A stretch of DNA of 64,000 bases from Gluconacetobacter azotocaptans (lineage in GTDB: Bacteria; Pseudomonadota; Alphaproteobacteria; Acetobacterales; Acetobacteraceae): NCBI RefSeq assembly GCF_014174355.1, contig NZ_JABEQF010000010.1, forward strand, positions 55,397 through 119,396, read 5' to 3'. Below, piece after piece: positions 31,230-42,285 of this stretch. Each line of letters starts with the position of its first letter. Within the stretch, counting starts at the first letter, position 1. A program made the position numbers and the translations under genes. The notes beneath the pieces were generated by a model, which saw only the letters and a list, made by a program, of their open reading frames with translations, searched no databases and was not told the origin of the DNA.

Positions 31230-33253
31230 GGTGTCGCCTCCGGCCGGGGATTGGAGGCCATGGCCTGGTAGATGGCCATGCTTTCCTCCACGCGCTGGAT
31301 ATATCCCCGGGTCTCGGCGAACGGAATGCTCTCGATCCAGTCCAGCATGGCGTCGGATGTCGGCGTGCCCCCGGTCGGATTGCCCTTGGCCGGATCGCCC
31401 AGTTGGGCCAGCCACTGGTCCGCCCGGTGGGGCCCGGCATTATAGGCGGCCAGCACGTAGGGAATCGCGCCACCGAATTTCTGCATCAGACGGGACAGGT
31501 AGGCCGTGCCGATCCGCATGTTCAGAACCGGGTCGATCAGGGTCGCGCCGGTGACCGGACCGCCGGCCATGCGGGTCTGTCGCGTCACGTCCCGCGCCGC
31601 CCCGGGCAGAAGCTGCATCAGGCCATAGGCCCCCGCCGGACTGACGATGGCGGGATCGAACCCGCTTTCCTGTCGGATGACCGCCATGACGAAGCCGGGC
31701 GGCAGGGTGTCCCCCGACGGTGGCAGGAACGGGTCGGGGAAAGTGGGGCTGGGCCATCCCGATTGCAGCAGCGCGATCCCCTCGCGCCCGGCCCGGCGCG
31801 CGATGGCGACCGCGACGTCGGGCATGCCCAGCCTGAGCGCAAGCATCGCGGCCAGGGCATGCCCCGCGGGCGTATCGGTCCGTGCGTCCTGCAACAGGAT
31901 GAAGTCACGCGCATGCCCCGTATCCTGACGCGCCGCCAGAAGCCGCGCGGCCTGGATCAGGTCGCTGCCTTCAAAGCGCGCCATGTCGGCGCGGGTCCAG
32001 ACCGGCCCGGCCTGTTGCCGCAACAGGTCGCGCACCCCTTCGCCGGATCTTTCGGGAAACAGCAGGGGGTTGAATGTATCGCCAGCCAGCCTGGACAGGG
32101 CCATCTGGCCGTAGAACGTGCCGGGCATGTGCGAGGCCTCGGTCCAGGCGGCGCGCGCGGCAGGCAGGTTGCCGGCGGCCTCCAGCGCGCGGCCGGTCCA
32201 GTAGAATCCCCGGCTGCGGGAAATTAGGGCCCGGGCATCGCACAGACGCTGGAACTGCGCTTCGGCGGCTTGCGGGTCATGCTGCCGCTGCAACAGGATC
32301 CAGCCCGTCAGGAAATGCGCTTCATCCCGGCCGGCGGGGGTCATGTCGTCCGTGGCCACTGCCAGGGCCAGCGCCGCCCCGTCATTGCCGGCCAGCAGCA
32401 TGTCATGGGCCAGCGCCTCGCGCTCGGCCCAGAAGGCGGGCAGGCGGGCGCGCTGTTCCACCGCCAGGCCGGCGTGGGTCCAGACGGCGTAGGCATCGTC
32501 GAATTGCCCGGCCCGGCGGAACCATCTGGCCTGGTCCAGGATCAGCACCGGGTCGTCTGACAGGCTGGGGGGCAAGGCACGCAGCATATCCGGCGCGTCC
32601 GCACGCCCGCGCCGCAACGCAAGCCGCGCCTGTGCCAGAGCCTGGCACCCGGCATCCAGGCGCCCGGCCTGCCGGGCCGCGTCATCCAGACGTCCGGCCA
32701 GTTCCTGCCGCCCGAAGCGCGCCCATTGGTCATCGGCCGTCAGGGACGTGCCGAAAACGGCTAGGAAAAGTGCCTCGTCCCGGGGCGAATCAATGCCGGC
32801 GATCCAGGCCCGCCGCGCGCGGGCCGTCAGATTGGGCGCCGGTACCGGGCGACCCGCACACGCGACCAAGGCTGGTGCCGAGGTCAATGTCATCGATGCG
32901 CAGGCATCGTCCATGCCGGGGACGGGTAATCCGGCTGCCATCAGCGCCTGAAGGCGCGTCACCATCAGTTGACGTCGTGGCCATGCCGGTGTCTGGGCCA
33001 GAAAGGCCACGTACTCCGCGACCGTACCGCCCTCCGGCGACAGCAGGTGCAGATACAGCTCCAGCCGCGCCGCGACGTCGGCGCTTTCAGTTGCGATCGG
33101 GGGCGGGGTTGGAGCGGAGGCAGCATAACCCCCAGCCTGGAACACGGCGAAAGCCGCGACGCCCAGCCATGCCAGGCGCCGGCAGCGGGACGGCCGATCA
33201 CCTCGGATTCGGGCGGCCCGGGATGTGATGGACGGATGTCGTACGCGCTGCAT
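31226..33253 (-). CDS. Lytic murein transglycosylase (Slt family)
   Basis: A 675-residue periplasmic enzyme that cleaves peptidoglycan glycan strands with 1,6-anhydro end formation. After an N-terminal signal or anchor (hydrophobic stretch about residues 28-45) comes a long helical superhelix region (about 60-490, TPR-like). Then comes the SLT catalytic domain: catalytic Glu529 in IRQESGFDP, AGAYGLMQLLPGAA, and AYNAGPHRADQW. It shares a 4-bp overlap with pgpA. Confidence 0.93.
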   Translation of the reverse strand: MQRVRHPSITSRAARIRGDRPSRCRRLAWLGVAAFAVFQAGGYAASAPTPPPIATESADVAARLELYLHLLSPEGGTVAEYVAFLAQTPAWPRRQLMVTRLQALMAAGLPVPGMDDACASMTLTSAPALVACAGRPVPAPNLTARARRAWIAGIDSPRDEALFLAVFGTSLTADDQWARFGRQELAGRLDDAARQAGRLDAGCQALAQARLALRRGRADAPDMLRALPPSLSDDPVLILDQARWFRRAGQFDDAYAVWTHAGLAVEQRARLPAFWAEREALAHDMLLAGNDGAALALAVATDDMTPAGRDEAHFLTGWILLQRQHDPQAAEAQFQRLCDARALISRSRGFYWTGRALEAAGNLPAARAAWTEASHMPGTFYGQMALSRLAGDTFNPLLFPERSGEGVRDLLRQQAGPVWTRADMARFEGSDLIQAARLLAARQDTGHARDFILLQDARTDTPAGHALAAMLALRLGMPDVAVAIARRAGREGIALLQSGWPSPTFPDPFLPPSGDTLPPGFVMAVIRQESGFDPAIVSPAGAYGLMQLLPGAARDVTRQTRMAGGPVTGATLIDPVLNMRIGTAYLSRLMQKFGGAIPYVLAAYNAGPHRADQWLAQLGDPAKGNPTGGTPTSDAMLDWIESIPFAETRGYIQRVEESMAIYQAMASNPRPEATP

Positions 33254-33286
33254 GGGCCGGCATGACCTGATGGCGGGAAAACCCGA

Positions 33287-33889
33287 TCATGCCACGGAAT
33301 GCCAGATTTCGCCGCCCCCCTTTACGATCAATTCGATCGCGACGCCCAGCACGATCAGCAGGCCCACCCAGGCGATCCAGCGATAGCGTTCCAGCAGGCG
33401 CGCGATCAGCGCAGCGGCAACCGCCATCATCAACACCGACACCGCCAGGCCGATGATCAGGACCCAGACATGCTCGCCCGCCGCGCCCGCAACCGCCAGC
33501 ACATTGTCCAGGCTCATCGAAAGGTCGGCGATCACGATCCTGATGATTGCGGTGCGCAGCGAGGTCGGCGGTCGGGATGCCCCCCCCGCATCCCCGTCAT
33601 GCGGGCCGTGCAGTTCGCGATACATCCGCCAGCAGACCCACAGCAGCAGCAGTCCGCCCGCCAGGGTCAGGCCGATGATCGCCAGAAGCCTGACCGCGAC
33701 GATGGCAAGCCCGACCCGGATCAGAGCCGCCGCCAGCACACCGGACAGGATGGCCTTTCGGCGATGATCGGCCGGCAGCCCCCGCACGGCCATTCCGATG
33801 ACGACGGCATTATCCCCGGCGAGGGTCAGGTCGATCAGGATAACCTGCAGGAGCGAGGCGAGGGCGGAGAGCGAAAAAATATCGCTCAT
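33287..33889 (-). CDS. TerC/YjbE-family integral membrane protein
   Basis: A 200-residue protein with about six transmembrane helices and the family hallmarks LIDLTLAGDNAVVIGMAVRGLP and IADLSMSLDNVLAVAGAAG, two repeats each with an intramembrane Asp-Asn. TerC relatives are implicated in metal export, manganese in particular, often under Mn riboswitches. I looked for a yybP-ykoY aptamer upstream and did not find a convincing one. It is divergent from purB across a structured 183-bp gap. Confidence 0.9.
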   Translation of the reverse strand: MSDIFSLSALASLLQVILIDLTLAGDNAVVIGMAVRGLPADHRRKAILSGVLAAALIRVGLAIVAVRLLAIIGLTLAGGLLLLWVCWRMYRELHGPHDGDAGGASRPPTSLRTAIIRIVIADLSMSLDNVLAVAGAAGEHVWVLIIGLAVSVLMMAVAAALIARLLERYRWIAWVGLLIVLGVAIELIVKGGGEIWHSVA

Positions 33890-33997
33890 GGAAAGACGAT
33901 CATCGGCAAAAGGATCTCGACGGCTTCATGAAGACAGGCTTGGGATAGGCTGCGATCTTGCCCGTCACCGCCGGGCTTCCGCAAGTGCCGCCATTTT

Positions 33998-34052
33998 CGG
34001 CAGGAGACGCGGCGGCCGAAATCGGATAAAGGGGCGGCCGCCGCATCTGCCG
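33998..34052 (+). other. Strong two-part hairpin in the purB leader
   Basis: An inner perfect 10-bp stem, GCGGCGGCCG (34009-34018) with CGGCCGCCGC (34035-34044), is enclosed by CGGCAG (33998-34003) with CTGCCG (34047-34052). The hairpin ends 20 nt before the purB ATG and directly before its AAGAGGAAG Shine-Dalgarno. It could control purB translation or act in the leader of the divergent terC-like gene. No known riboswitch class was recognised. Confidence 0.55.
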
Positions 34053-34072
34053 ACAAGAGGAAGCTGAACACG

Positions 34073-35428
<1,356 letters not shown>

Positions 35429-35485
35429 CCCGACCGCAACCCACGGCCGCAACCGGGGCCGGGATCCAGGATAGAAGAGAGAGCC

Positions 35486-36226
35486 GTGTGTACCATCGTC
35501 CTGTCCTTTGCCCCCGATTCCGCATGGCCGCTTCTGGTGGCCGCGAACCGTGACGAACGCCTGGACCGCCCCTGGGACGCGCCAGGGCGGCACTGGCCGG
35601 ATCGGCCGGCGATCGTGGGTGGGCGCGATCATGTCGCCGGCGGGTCGTGGCTGGCCCTGAACGACAGCGGCGTCGTCGCCGGCGTCATGAACAGAGTCGG
35701 CAGCCTGGGCCCGGCGCCGGGCAAGCGCTCGCGCGGCGAACTGCCGCTGATCGCGCTGGAGCACGACAATGCGACCGCTGCTATGCGGACCATCGCCGCC
35801 CTGGATGCGGGGGCCTGGCGGTCGTTCAACATGCTCATCGCCGACCGCCACGCGGCATATTATATTTCGGGACTGGGCTACGCGACGCCCGAAATCATGA
35901 TGCTGGAACCCGGCGTCCACATGGCCGCCACGACCGGGCCGGACGACATGGCCATTCCGCGCATCGGCCGCCATCTTCCCCGTTTCCGCGAGGCCGTCCG
36001 CCCCGTTCCGCCGGACTGGACGTCCTGGACGCAGCTGTTGTCCGACCGGTCGCTGCCCGCGGGCAGCGAACTCAACATCCCGCCGCGATCGGGATTCGGG
36101 ACGTGCAGTTCCTCGGCCATCGGGGTTCCTGCGGACCGGAACGCGCCCGCGTCCTGGTATTTTGCCGCCGGCGCGCCTGATCGCGTCGGCTACCGCCCCA
36201 TCGACCTGGGTGGCCCCGGGGCCTGA
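35486..36226 (+). CDS. NRDE (TANGO2-like) family protein
   Basis: A 246-residue protein with the N-terminal cysteine expected after the start codon (M-C-T-I-V) and the family-naming motif AANRDERLDRP near residue 20. GGRDHVAGGSWLALN and VNR-like GVMNRVGS follow. The fold is NTN-hydrolase-like; eukaryotic TANGO2 is linked to heme and lipid handling, while the bacterial role is unclear. GTG 35486 follows AGAAGAGAG. It lies between purB and purC, with gaps of 57 and 140 bp. Confidence 0.87.
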   Translation: MCTIVLSFAPDSAWPLLVAANRDERLDRPWDAPGRHWPDRPAIVGGRDHVAGGSWLALNDSGVVAGVMNRVGSLGPAPGKRSRGELPLIALEHDNATAAMRTIAALDAGAWRSFNMLIADRHAAYYISGLGYATPEIMMLEPGVHMAATTGPDDMAIPRIGRHLPRFREAVRPVPPDWTSWTQLLSDRSLPAGSELNIPPRSGFGTCSSSAIGVPADRNAPASWYFAAGAPDRVGYRPIDLGGPGA

Positions 36227-36295
36227 AGGGCGCCCGTTGCATGAAAGGGAGTGGTATCTTCCGCGTGCAATCATTGCTATGAGGCTCTCGCATTA

Positions 36296-36345
36296 CCGAG
36301 ACCTCGTTGCACGTCTCATCGGGAGGATGCCCGGGCATGCCTCCC
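36296..36345 (+). other. Tandem hairpins in the purC leader
   Basis: The first is GAGAC (36298-36302) with GTCTC (36313-36317), helped by CCG/CGG outside. The second is a long stem, GGGAGG-ATGCCC (36321-36332) with GGGCAT-G-CCTCCC (36333-36345), with one bulged G and a CCGG tip. The second ends 21 nt before the purC ATG. No T-run follows, so a simple terminator is unlikely. Confidence 0.5.
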
Positions 36346-36366
36346 CCAGCCGTATGAAGGACGAGT

Positions 36367-37131
36367 ATGGCCCGCCGCCGTCAGCTCTATGAAGGAAAAG
36401 CCAAGATCCTCTTCGAGGGTCCGGAACCGGGAACGCTGGTCCAGTATTTCAAGGACGACGCGACCGCCGGCAACGGCGCCAAGAAGGGGATCATCACCGG
36501 CAAGGGTGTCCTGAACAACCGGATCAGCGAGCATCTGATGCTGCGCCTCCACGACATCGGGATTCCCACCCATTTCATCCGTCGGCTGAACATGCGCGAG
36601 CAGCTGATCCGCGAGGTGGAGATCATCCCGCTTGAGGTCGTGGTCCGCAACGTGGCGGCGGGCAGCCTGGCCAAGCGCCTGGGCATCCCCGAGGGCACGC
36701 GTCTGCCCCGGACGATCATCGAATATTACTACAAGAACGACAGCCTGAACGACCCGATGGTGAGCGAAGAGCACATCACGGCATTCGGCTGGGCCTGCAC
36801 GAACGACCTGGACGACATGGTCACACTGACGATGCGGGTGAATGATTTCCTGTCCGGCCTGTTTGTCGGCATCGGCATCACGCTGGTCGATTTCAAGCTG
36901 GAATTCGGCCGGCTGTGGGAAGGCGAGGACATGCGTATCGTCCTGGCGGACGAGATCTCGCCGGATAATTGCCGCCTGTGGGATGCGAAGACCAGCGAAA
37001 AGCTGGACAAGGACCGCTTCCGTCGCGATCTGGGACGGGTCGAGGAAGCCTATCAGGAAGTGGCGTGGCGGCTGGGCATCCTGCCCGAAGCCACGAATTC
37101 CGACATGAAGGGACCGGAGGTGATGCAATGA
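36367..37131 (+). CDS. purC: Phosphoribosylaminoimidazole-succinocarboxamide (SAICAR) synthase
   Basis: PurC ligates aspartate to CAIR. The 254-residue product has [72 protein letters not shown] and [14 protein letters not shown]. It begins the tight operon purC-purS-Rap1a/Tai-like-purQ-purL. Its stop overlaps purS by 4 bp. Confidence 0.98.
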   Translation: MARRRQLYEGKAKILFEGPEPGTLVQYFKDDATAGNGAKKGIITGKGVLNNRISEHLMLRLHDIGIPTHFIRRLNMREQLIREVEIIPLEVVVRNVAAGSLAKRLGIPEGTRLPRTIIEYYYKNDSLNDPMVSEEHITAFGWACTNDLDDMVTLTMRVNDFLSGLFVGIGITLVDFKLEFGRLWEGEDMRIVLADEISPDNCRLWDAKTSEKLDKDRFRRDLGRVEEAYQEVAWRLGILPEATNSDMKGPEVMQ

Positions 37132-37370
37132 AGGTGCGCGTGACGGTCATGCTGAAGGACGGCGTGCTGGACCCGCAGGGCAAGGCCGTGGCCCATGCGC
37201 TGCACGTCCTGGGGTTCGGCGGTGTCGGCGAGGTCCGCATCGGCCGAGTCATCGAACTGGAACTGGACGAGACCGATCCCGTCCAGGCCCGTGAGAAGGC
37301 CGACGCCATGGCGCGCGGCCTGCTGGCCAATCTGGTCATCGAGGATTTCGTGACGGAGGTCATGGCATGA
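37128..37370 (+). CDS. purS: Phosphoribosylformylglycinamidine synthase subunit PurS
   Basis: PurS is the small dimeric subunit that holds PurL and PurQ together in the three-part FGAM synthase. The 80-residue product has the typical [43 protein letters not shown], and ends [19 protein letters not shown]. It overlaps both neighbours by 4 bp. Confidence 0.96.
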   Translation: MKVRVTVMLKDGVLDPQGKAVAHALHVLGFGGVGEVRIGRVIELELDETDPVQAREKADAMARGLLANLVIEDFVTEVMA

Positions 37371-37750
37371 CGACGGGACGTTCGATGCTTCTGCTTGCCG
37401 CCGGCCTGACGTTCGGCCTGCCGGCCAGTTCGGCGCTGGCCCAGCGCGTATCCCCCCTGCAGGGCGGACGCTTCCTTCAGCTTTGCTCGCGCGCACCCAG
37501 CATCGGGATCTGCGACGCCTATATTTCCGGCGTGGCGGACGCGGTGGCGCTGACGCACGTGTATGACAAGAACGAAGGCGACAAGGCCGCGCCGACCGGT
37601 TTCTGCGTGGCGTCCGGCGTCACCAGCGCGGACATGCGGAGCAAGGTGGTGGCCTGGCTGAAAGGCCATACGGACAAGCTGACCAGCCCGGTCGGCGGGC
37701 TGGTGTTCACCGCCCTGCATGAATCCTACCCCTGCGGCGGTAGCAAATGA
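37367..37750 (+). CDS. Secreted Rap1a/Tai-like four-cysteine protein inside the pur operon
   Basis: A 127-residue product with a signal peptide ([20 protein letters not shown], cleavage about residue 25). A compact domain follows, with four cysteines in FLQLCSR, IGICDAY, TGFCVAS and SYPCGG. The pattern C...C-x-x-Y-I-x-G...VxxWLxxH...Lxx-AL-x-x-x-PC matches the Rap1a/Tai immunity-protein family; members neutralise periplasmic type VI effectors, but many family members have no known role. Its ATG overlaps the purS stop and its stop overlaps purQ, each by 4 bp. It is therefore locked into an otherwise cytoplasmic purine operon. No effector gene lies nearby. Confidence 0.75.
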   Translation: MTTGRSMLLLAAGLTFGLPASSALAQRVSPLQGGRFLQLCSRAPSIGICDAYISGVADAVALTHVYDKNEGDKAAPTGFCVASGVTSADMRSKVVAWLKGHTDKLTSPVGGLVFTALHESYPCGGSK

Positions 37751-38448
37751 AGGCGGGGATCGTCGTTTTTCCCGGGACGAACCGGGAACGGGACATGGCG
37801 ATCGCCCTGCGGACCGTGACCGGACGCGCGCCGGCGATGATCTGGCATCGTGAGACCGACCTGCCGGACCTCGACCTGGTGGTGCTGGCCGGGGGGTTCA
37901 GCTACGGCGATTATCTGCGCTGCGGCGCGATGGCGGCCCATGCCCCGATCATGGCGGCCATCCGGCGGTTCGCCGAGGCCGGCGGCCATGTGCTGGGCGT
38001 CTGCAACGGGTTCCAGATCCTGACGGAAACCGGCCTGCTGCCCGGCGCGCTGCTGCGCAACGCGGCGCTGCGCTTCCTGTCGCAGGATTGCCACCTGCGG
38101 GTCGAACGCAACGACACGCCCTTTACCCGCCACTGGGCCACGGGCGACGTGTTCCGCACGCCGATGGCCCATGGCGATGGCAACTACATCGCCGATGCCG
38201 ACACGATCAAGGCGCTGGAGGGCGAAGGCCGCGTGGCGTTCCGCTACGCCCGCCCCGACGGCCGGGTCGATCCCGGCGACAGGCTGAGCAACCCGAACGG
38301 CAGCGTGAATGCGATCGCGGGCGTGCTGAGCCCCAACCTGCGCATTTGCGGCATGATGCCGCATCCCGAAGACCTGGTTGATCCGCTGATGGGCGGGGAA
38401 GATGGAAAGCCCCTGTTCGAAGGGCTGGTGGAGGCTCTGGTCCGATGA
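37747..38448 (+). CDS. purQ: Phosphoribosylformylglycinamidine synthase subunit PurQ
   Basis: PurQ is the glutaminase subunit of FGAM synthase. The 233-residue class I amidotransferase opens [18 protein letters not shown]. It has [18 protein letters not shown], the nucleophile in [20 protein letters not shown], and the C-terminal His/Glu in [17 protein letters not shown]. It overlaps purL by 4 bp. Confidence 0.97.
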   Translation: MKAGIVVFPGTNRERDMAIALRTVTGRAPAMIWHRETDLPDLDLVVLAGGFSYGDYLRCGAMAAHAPIMAAIRRFAEAGGHVLGVCNGFQILTETGLLPGALLRNAALRFLSQDCHLRVERNDTPFTRHWATGDVFRTPMAHGDGNYIADADTIKALEGEGRVAFRYARPDGRVDPGDRLSNPNGSVNAIAGVLSPNLRICGMMPHPEDLVDPLMGGEDGKPLFEGLVEALVR

Positions 38449-40661
38449 GCAGCGGTAGCGCGGGGCAGAAGCCCGTCGATCAAGCCCTGGCACAGGAATT
38501 CGGCCTGACCGCCGAAGAATACGGCAATGTGCTGTCGATCATGCGGCGCGCGCCGACCCTAACCGAACTGGGCATCTTTTCGGTGATGTGGTCGGAACAT
38601 TGTTCCTACAAATCATCGCGCGTGTGGCTGAAGACCCTGCCGACCACGGCGCCGTGGGTGATCCACGGCCCCGGCGAGAACGCGGGCGTCGTCGATATCG
38701 GGCAGGGCCTGGCCGCCATCTTCAAGATGGAAAGCCATAACCACCCTTCCTTCATCGAACCCTACCAGGGGGCGGCCACCGGCGTCGGCGGCATATTGCG
38801 CGATGTCTTTACCATGGGCGCGCGTCCGGTCGCCAACCTCAACGCCCTGCGTTTCGGCAGCCCGGATAATCCGCAGACCCGCCGCATCGTCGACGGCGTG
38901 GTGCGCGGCGTCGGCGGCTACGGCAATTGCGTCGGCGTGCCCACCGTGGGCGGCGAGGTCAATTTCCACCCGGCCTATGACGGCAATCCGCTGGTCAACG
39001 CCATGACGGTGGGCGTCGCGCGCCAGGACCGGATCTTCCTGTCCGCCGCGGCGGGCATCGGCAATCCGGTCGTCTATGTCGGGTCCAAGACCGGACGCGA
39101 CGGCATTCACGGCGCGACCATGTCGTCGTCCGAATTCGACGAGGACGCGCTGGCCAAGCGCCCGACCGTGCAGGTCGGCGACCCGTTCGTGGAAAAGCTG
39201 CTGATCGAGGCTTGCCTCGAACTGATGGCGACGGACGCGATCGTGGCCATCCAGGACATGGGGGCCGCCGGACTGACGTCCTCGTCCGTCGAGATGGCGG
39301 GCAAGGGCGGGGTGGGGATCGACCTCGACCTCGACGCCGTGCCGCAGCGCGAACGCGGCATGACCGCCTACGAAATGATGCTCTCGGAAAGTCAGGAGCG
39401 CATGCTGATCGTGATCCGGCCCGACCGGACCGACGTGGCGCGCGCGATCTTCGACAAATGGGAACTCGATTTCGCGGTGATCGGCCATCTGACCGATACC
39501 GGTCATATCGTGGTCCGTCACCATGGACAGGTCGAGGCCGACATTCCGCTGGATCCGCTGGCCGACCAGGCGCCGATCTATCGCCGGCCGACCGTGCCGT
39601 CGCCCGCGCCGGCGCCGCTCGGCCCCATCACCGACCCGCTCGGGATCGAGCAGGCGCTGATCCGCCTGATCGGCTGCCCCGACCTGGCGTCGCGCGCCTG
39701 GGTGTGGAACCAGTACGACAGCACGGTCGGCGGGCAGACGGTCAAGCGCCCCGGCGCTGCGGATGCCGCGATCGTCAAGATTGAGGACACGTCCATCGGC
39801 CTGGCGCTGACCACGGACTGCACGCCGCGCTATTGCCGTGCCGACGCCCGCCTGGGCGGGGCCCAGGCGGTGGCCGAGGCGTGGCGCAACATCGTCGCGA
39901 CCGGTGCGCGTCCGCTGGCGGTGACCGACAACCTCAATTTCGGATCGCCGGAAAAGCCCGAGGTGATGGGCCAGTTCGTCTCGGCCATCGAAGGCATGGG
40001 CGAGGCCTGCCGCGCGCTGGATTTCCCGGTCGTCAGCGGCAATGTCTCGCTGTACAACGAAACGCGGGCGCCGGACGGATCGTCGGTGTCGATCCTGCCG
40101 ACGCCGGCCATCGGCGGCCTGGGCGTGCTGGATGATGTCACCGCGGCCATCGGCCTGTCCATGCCGGCCGACTGCACGCTCGTCCTCGTAGGGGCGACGA
40201 GCGGGGAGCTGGGGCAGTCTCTGTGGCTGCGCGAGGTTCACGGGCGCGAAGACGGACCGCCGCCGACACTGGATCTGGCGGCCGAACGCCGGAATGGCGA
40301 TTTCATCCGGGAACAGATCCTGTCTGGCGCGGTCGTGGCGTGCCATGACATCGCCGACGGCGGCCTGCTGGTCACTCTGGCGGAAATGGTCATGGCCGGG
40401 GATGTCGGCTGCGTTCTGCTGGCCCCGCAATCGGGCATGCGGCCCGAGGCCTTCTGGTTCGGCGAGGATCAGTCACGATATGTTGTAGCAGTCCGTGATG
40501 CGGACGCCTTTACCCTGGCGGCCACGCAGGCCGGCGTCGATACCCGGGTTCTGGGCCATTCGGGCGGCAACGGTTTGACATTGCCCAGCGGCGCTACAAT
40601 ATCGATAGCACGGTTGAATGCGGTCAATTCGGCGTTTTTCCCCGCCCTGATGGACCAGTAG
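38445..40661 (+). CDS. purL: Phosphoribosylformylglycinamidine synthase subunit PurL
   Basis: PurL is the ATP-using synthetase subunit of FGAM synthase. At 738 residues it is the small form that needs PurS and PurQ. It has [90 protein letters not shown] and [20 protein letters not shown] 38445 overlaps the purQ stop. Confidence 0.98.
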   Translation: MSSGSAGQKPVDQALAQEFGLTAEEYGNVLSIMRRAPTLTELGIFSVMWSEHCSYKSSRVWLKTLPTTAPWVIHGPGENAGVVDIGQGLAAIFKMESHNHPSFIEPYQGAATGVGGILRDVFTMGARPVANLNALRFGSPDNPQTRRIVDGVVRGVGGYGNCVGVPTVGGEVNFHPAYDGNPLVNAMTVGVARQDRIFLSAAAGIGNPVVYVGSKTGRDGIHGATMSSSEFDEDALAKRPTVQVGDPFVEKLLIEACLELMATDAIVAIQDMGAAGLTSSSVEMAGKGGVGIDLDLDAVPQRERGMTAYEMMLSESQERMLIVIRPDRTDVARAIFDKWELDFAVIGHLTDTGHIVVRHHGQVEADIPLDPLADQAPIYRRPTVPSPAPAPLGPITDPLGIEQALIRLIGCPDLASRAWVWNQYDSTVGGQTVKRPGAADAAIVKIEDTSIGLALTTDCTPRYCRADARLGGAQAVAEAWRNIVATGARPLAVTDNLNFGSPEKPEVMGQFVSAIEGMGEACRALDFPVVSGNVSLYNETRAPDGSSVSILPTPAIGGLGVLDDVTAAIGLSMPADCTLVLVGATSGELGQSLWLREVHGREDGPPPTLDLAAERRNGDFIREQILSGAVVACHDIADGGLLVTLAEMVMAGDVGCVLLAPQSGMRPEAFWFGEDQSRYVVAVRDADAFTLAATQAGVDTRVLGHSGGNGLTLPSGATISIARLNAVNSAFFPALMDQ

Positions 40662-40694
40662 GCGTAACGCGCCGGAAAGAGGAGTTTTGCGCCG

Positions 40695-40931
40695 ATGGCA
40701 ATGACGGCACAGGAAATTGAAGACTATATCCGCACCGCATTGCCGGACGCTTCGATCAGCATCGAGGATCTGGCCGGCGACGGCGATCATTATGCCTGCA
40801 CGGTGGTCTGCGAATCCTTTCGCGGGTTGTCGCGCGTGCGCCAGCATCAGATCGTCTATGCGGCGTTGCAGGGCCATATGGGGGGCAAGCTCCATGCCCT
40901 GGCGCTGCAGACCAGTGCTCCGGACCGATAA
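40695..40931 (+). CDS. BolA family protein
   Basis: A 78-residue BolA-type protein (TAQEIEDYIRTALPDASISIEDLAGDGDHYACTVV...LSRVRQHQIVYAALQGHMGGKLHALALQT). BolA proteins pair with CGFS monothiol glutaredoxins to bind or move [2Fe-2S] clusters. The next gene encodes exactly such a glutaredoxin. The histidine in VRQHQIVY matches the conserved cluster ligand. An AGAGGAG precedes the start by 12 nt. Confidence 0.93.
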   Translation: MAMTAQEIEDYIRTALPDASISIEDLAGDGDHYACTVVCESFRGLSRVRQHQIVYAALQGHMGGKLHALALQTSAPDR

Positions 40932-40993
40932 GACGACCCGTCAAGACAGCAATCGTGCGGCCGCACCGGCCGCCCTTCGGACAGGACCGAACC

Positions 40994-41329
40994 ATGGCTG
41001 ACACCATTACCCAGCGTATCCAGAACGAGATCGATACCAACCCGATCATGCTGTACATGAAGGGCAACGCCCTGTTCCCGCAGTGCGGCTTCTCGGCCCG
41101 GGTGGTGCAGGTCCTGACCCATATGGGCGTCCCGTTCCAGACCGCCAACGTTCTGGAAGACCCCGAACTGCGCCAGGGGATCAAGGATTTCTCGAACTGG
41201 CCGACGGTGCCGCAGCTCTACGTGAAGGGCGAATTCATCGGCGGCTGCGACATCGTGACCGAGATGTTCCAGTCCGGCGAACTGGAAAAGCTGTTCGAGG
41301 AAAAGGGCATCGTTGCCGCATCGGCGTAA
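40994..41329 (+). CDS. grxD: Monothiol glutaredoxin, Grx4 family
   Basis: A 111-residue single-domain glutaredoxin with the CGFS active site (C31) in ALFPQCGFSARVVQVL, plus WPTVPQLYVKGEFIGGCDIV for glutathione and cluster binding. Such proteins carry [2Fe-2S] clusters rather than reduce disulfides. It follows the bolA-like gene; purL-bolA-grxD is a recurrent alphaproteobacterial order. An intrinsic terminator lies 30 bp downstream. Confidence 0.95.
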   Translation: MADTITQRIQNEIDTNPIMLYMKGNALFPQCGFSARVVQVLTHMGVPFQTANVLEDPELRQGIKDFSNWPTVPQLYVKGEFIGGCDIVTEMFQSGELEKLFEEKGIVAASA

Positions 41330-41358
41330 GAGTACACCTCGCCTCGAAGCCGGAAAGG

Positions 41359-41391
41359 ACGGATCGGATATTCATCCGGTCCGTTTTTTTG
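41359..41391 (+). terminator. Intrinsic terminator after grxD
   Basis: ACGGATCGGAT (41359-41369) and ATCCGGTCCGT (41374-41384) form an 11-bp stem with one T-G wobble and a 4-nt loop. A run of seven T follows. It ends the pur-bolA-grxD transcription unit. Confidence 0.95.
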
Positions 41392-41459
41392 TACCATCCC
41401 CCAACGAGCCTCTTGTCGCCGCCCCGGGCTTTCGCTTAGCCTTGAAAGACCGGTTGGTG

Positions 41460-41798
41460 ATGAGGACAATGATGCTTCAGGTCGTGATCAGGAAAGTCGC
41501 CCTGTGCGTGCTCGGAACGGGGACCCTGCTGCTGGCGGTCGGAACCCATTCGGCGCAGGCGCAGCATCTGGTCACAGATTATGAAGCAGGCCGCCTGACG
41601 CTTGATGCCCTGACGGCCGCGCCCCCGCCGCCGGTGCGGCATGTCGTCTATCGCCAGTCCGTTCACGCCATGCCCGCCCTGGTCCATCGCGCTTCGGCCA
41701 CGTCGACCGTCCGCAGCAGGGGACTGGTGCATAATATCGTCTACCATCCGCGTGCGACCGCCCATCATGCGACGCGCAAGGGACATCATCGGACCTGA
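41460..41798 (+). CDS. Small secreted His/Arg-rich protein
   Basis: A product of about 112 residues with a signal peptide (VVIRKVALCVLGTGTLLLAV ... SAQAQ, cleavage about residue 35). The mature part is basic and rich in His (HNIVYHPRATAHHATRKGHH at the end), with an Ala/Pro patch. No domain is recognised. Nearby ATGs at 41469 and 41472 are possible starts. The histidines could bind metal, but this is only inference. Confidence 0.55.
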   Translation: MRTMMLQVVIRKVALCVLGTGTLLLAVGTHSAQAQHLVTDYEAGRLTLDALTAAPPPPVRHVVYRQSVHAMPALVHRASATSTVRSRGLVHNIVYHPRATAHHATRKGHHRT

Positions 41799-41810
41799 TC
41801 CGTTTTCTCC

Positions 41811-42185
41811 CTATTCCAGCCTGAATGCGTCCGCGATCTGATGCGCGGCGTTGTCCGCCGTCACCACGATGACATCGAAACGCATTTCGTTATAAACCCA
41901 TCCGGGGTTTTCGGCGCACAGCATGGATGCGGCGTCGATCAGACGGCGAATCTGGCGGGTGCCGAGGCTGGACGCGGCCTGCGAGAATGTCGGGCGGCAT
42001 TTGACCTCGACAAAGATCATCATCCCATCCCGCGCGGCAATCAGGTCGATTTCGCCCCAGGGGGTGCGCGCCCGATGTTTCAGGATCGTCCAGCCGTCAC
42101 CCGCCAGTTTTTCCATCGCGACCTGTTCGGCGTGGCGACCGCGCCGGTACGAGGCCGCGCCTGCAAGACGCCGTGAATTTACCAT
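41811..42185 (-). CDS. YraN/UPF0102 family endonuclease-like protein
   Basis: A 124-residue small nuclease-fold protein with the UPF0102 pattern: [51 protein letters not shown]. The GEIDLIA...FVEVK arrangement supplies the D-(E/Q)xK catalytic set of restriction-type nucleases. Biological role is unsettled (possible recombination intermediate processing). Start ATG 42185 fits the family; upstream in-frame ATGs would add nonconserved residues. Confidence 0.88.
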   Translation of the reverse strand: MVNSRRLAGAASYRRGRHAEQVAMEKLAGDGWTILKHRARTPWGEIDLIAARDGMMIFVEVKCRPTFSQAASSLGTRQIRRLIDAASMLCAENPGWVYNEMRFDVIVVTADNAAHQIADAFRLE

Positions 42186-42285
42186 GCCCTGTTCTTGCCG
42201 CCTGAACGCCATCGGGTGATGACGGTGGCCCATCCGGGGGGATTCGGCAATCCTGTCGAGCTGCATCTTGGATCGAAGTGGTTTC

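Noticed and set aside
33890..34072. Manganese (yybP-ykoY) or guanidine riboswitch upstream of the TerC-like gene or purB
   Set aside because: I looked for the conserved yybP-ykoY GGGGAGUAG core and the ykkC/mini-ykkC loops on both strands and found no match; only unclassified hairpins remain.
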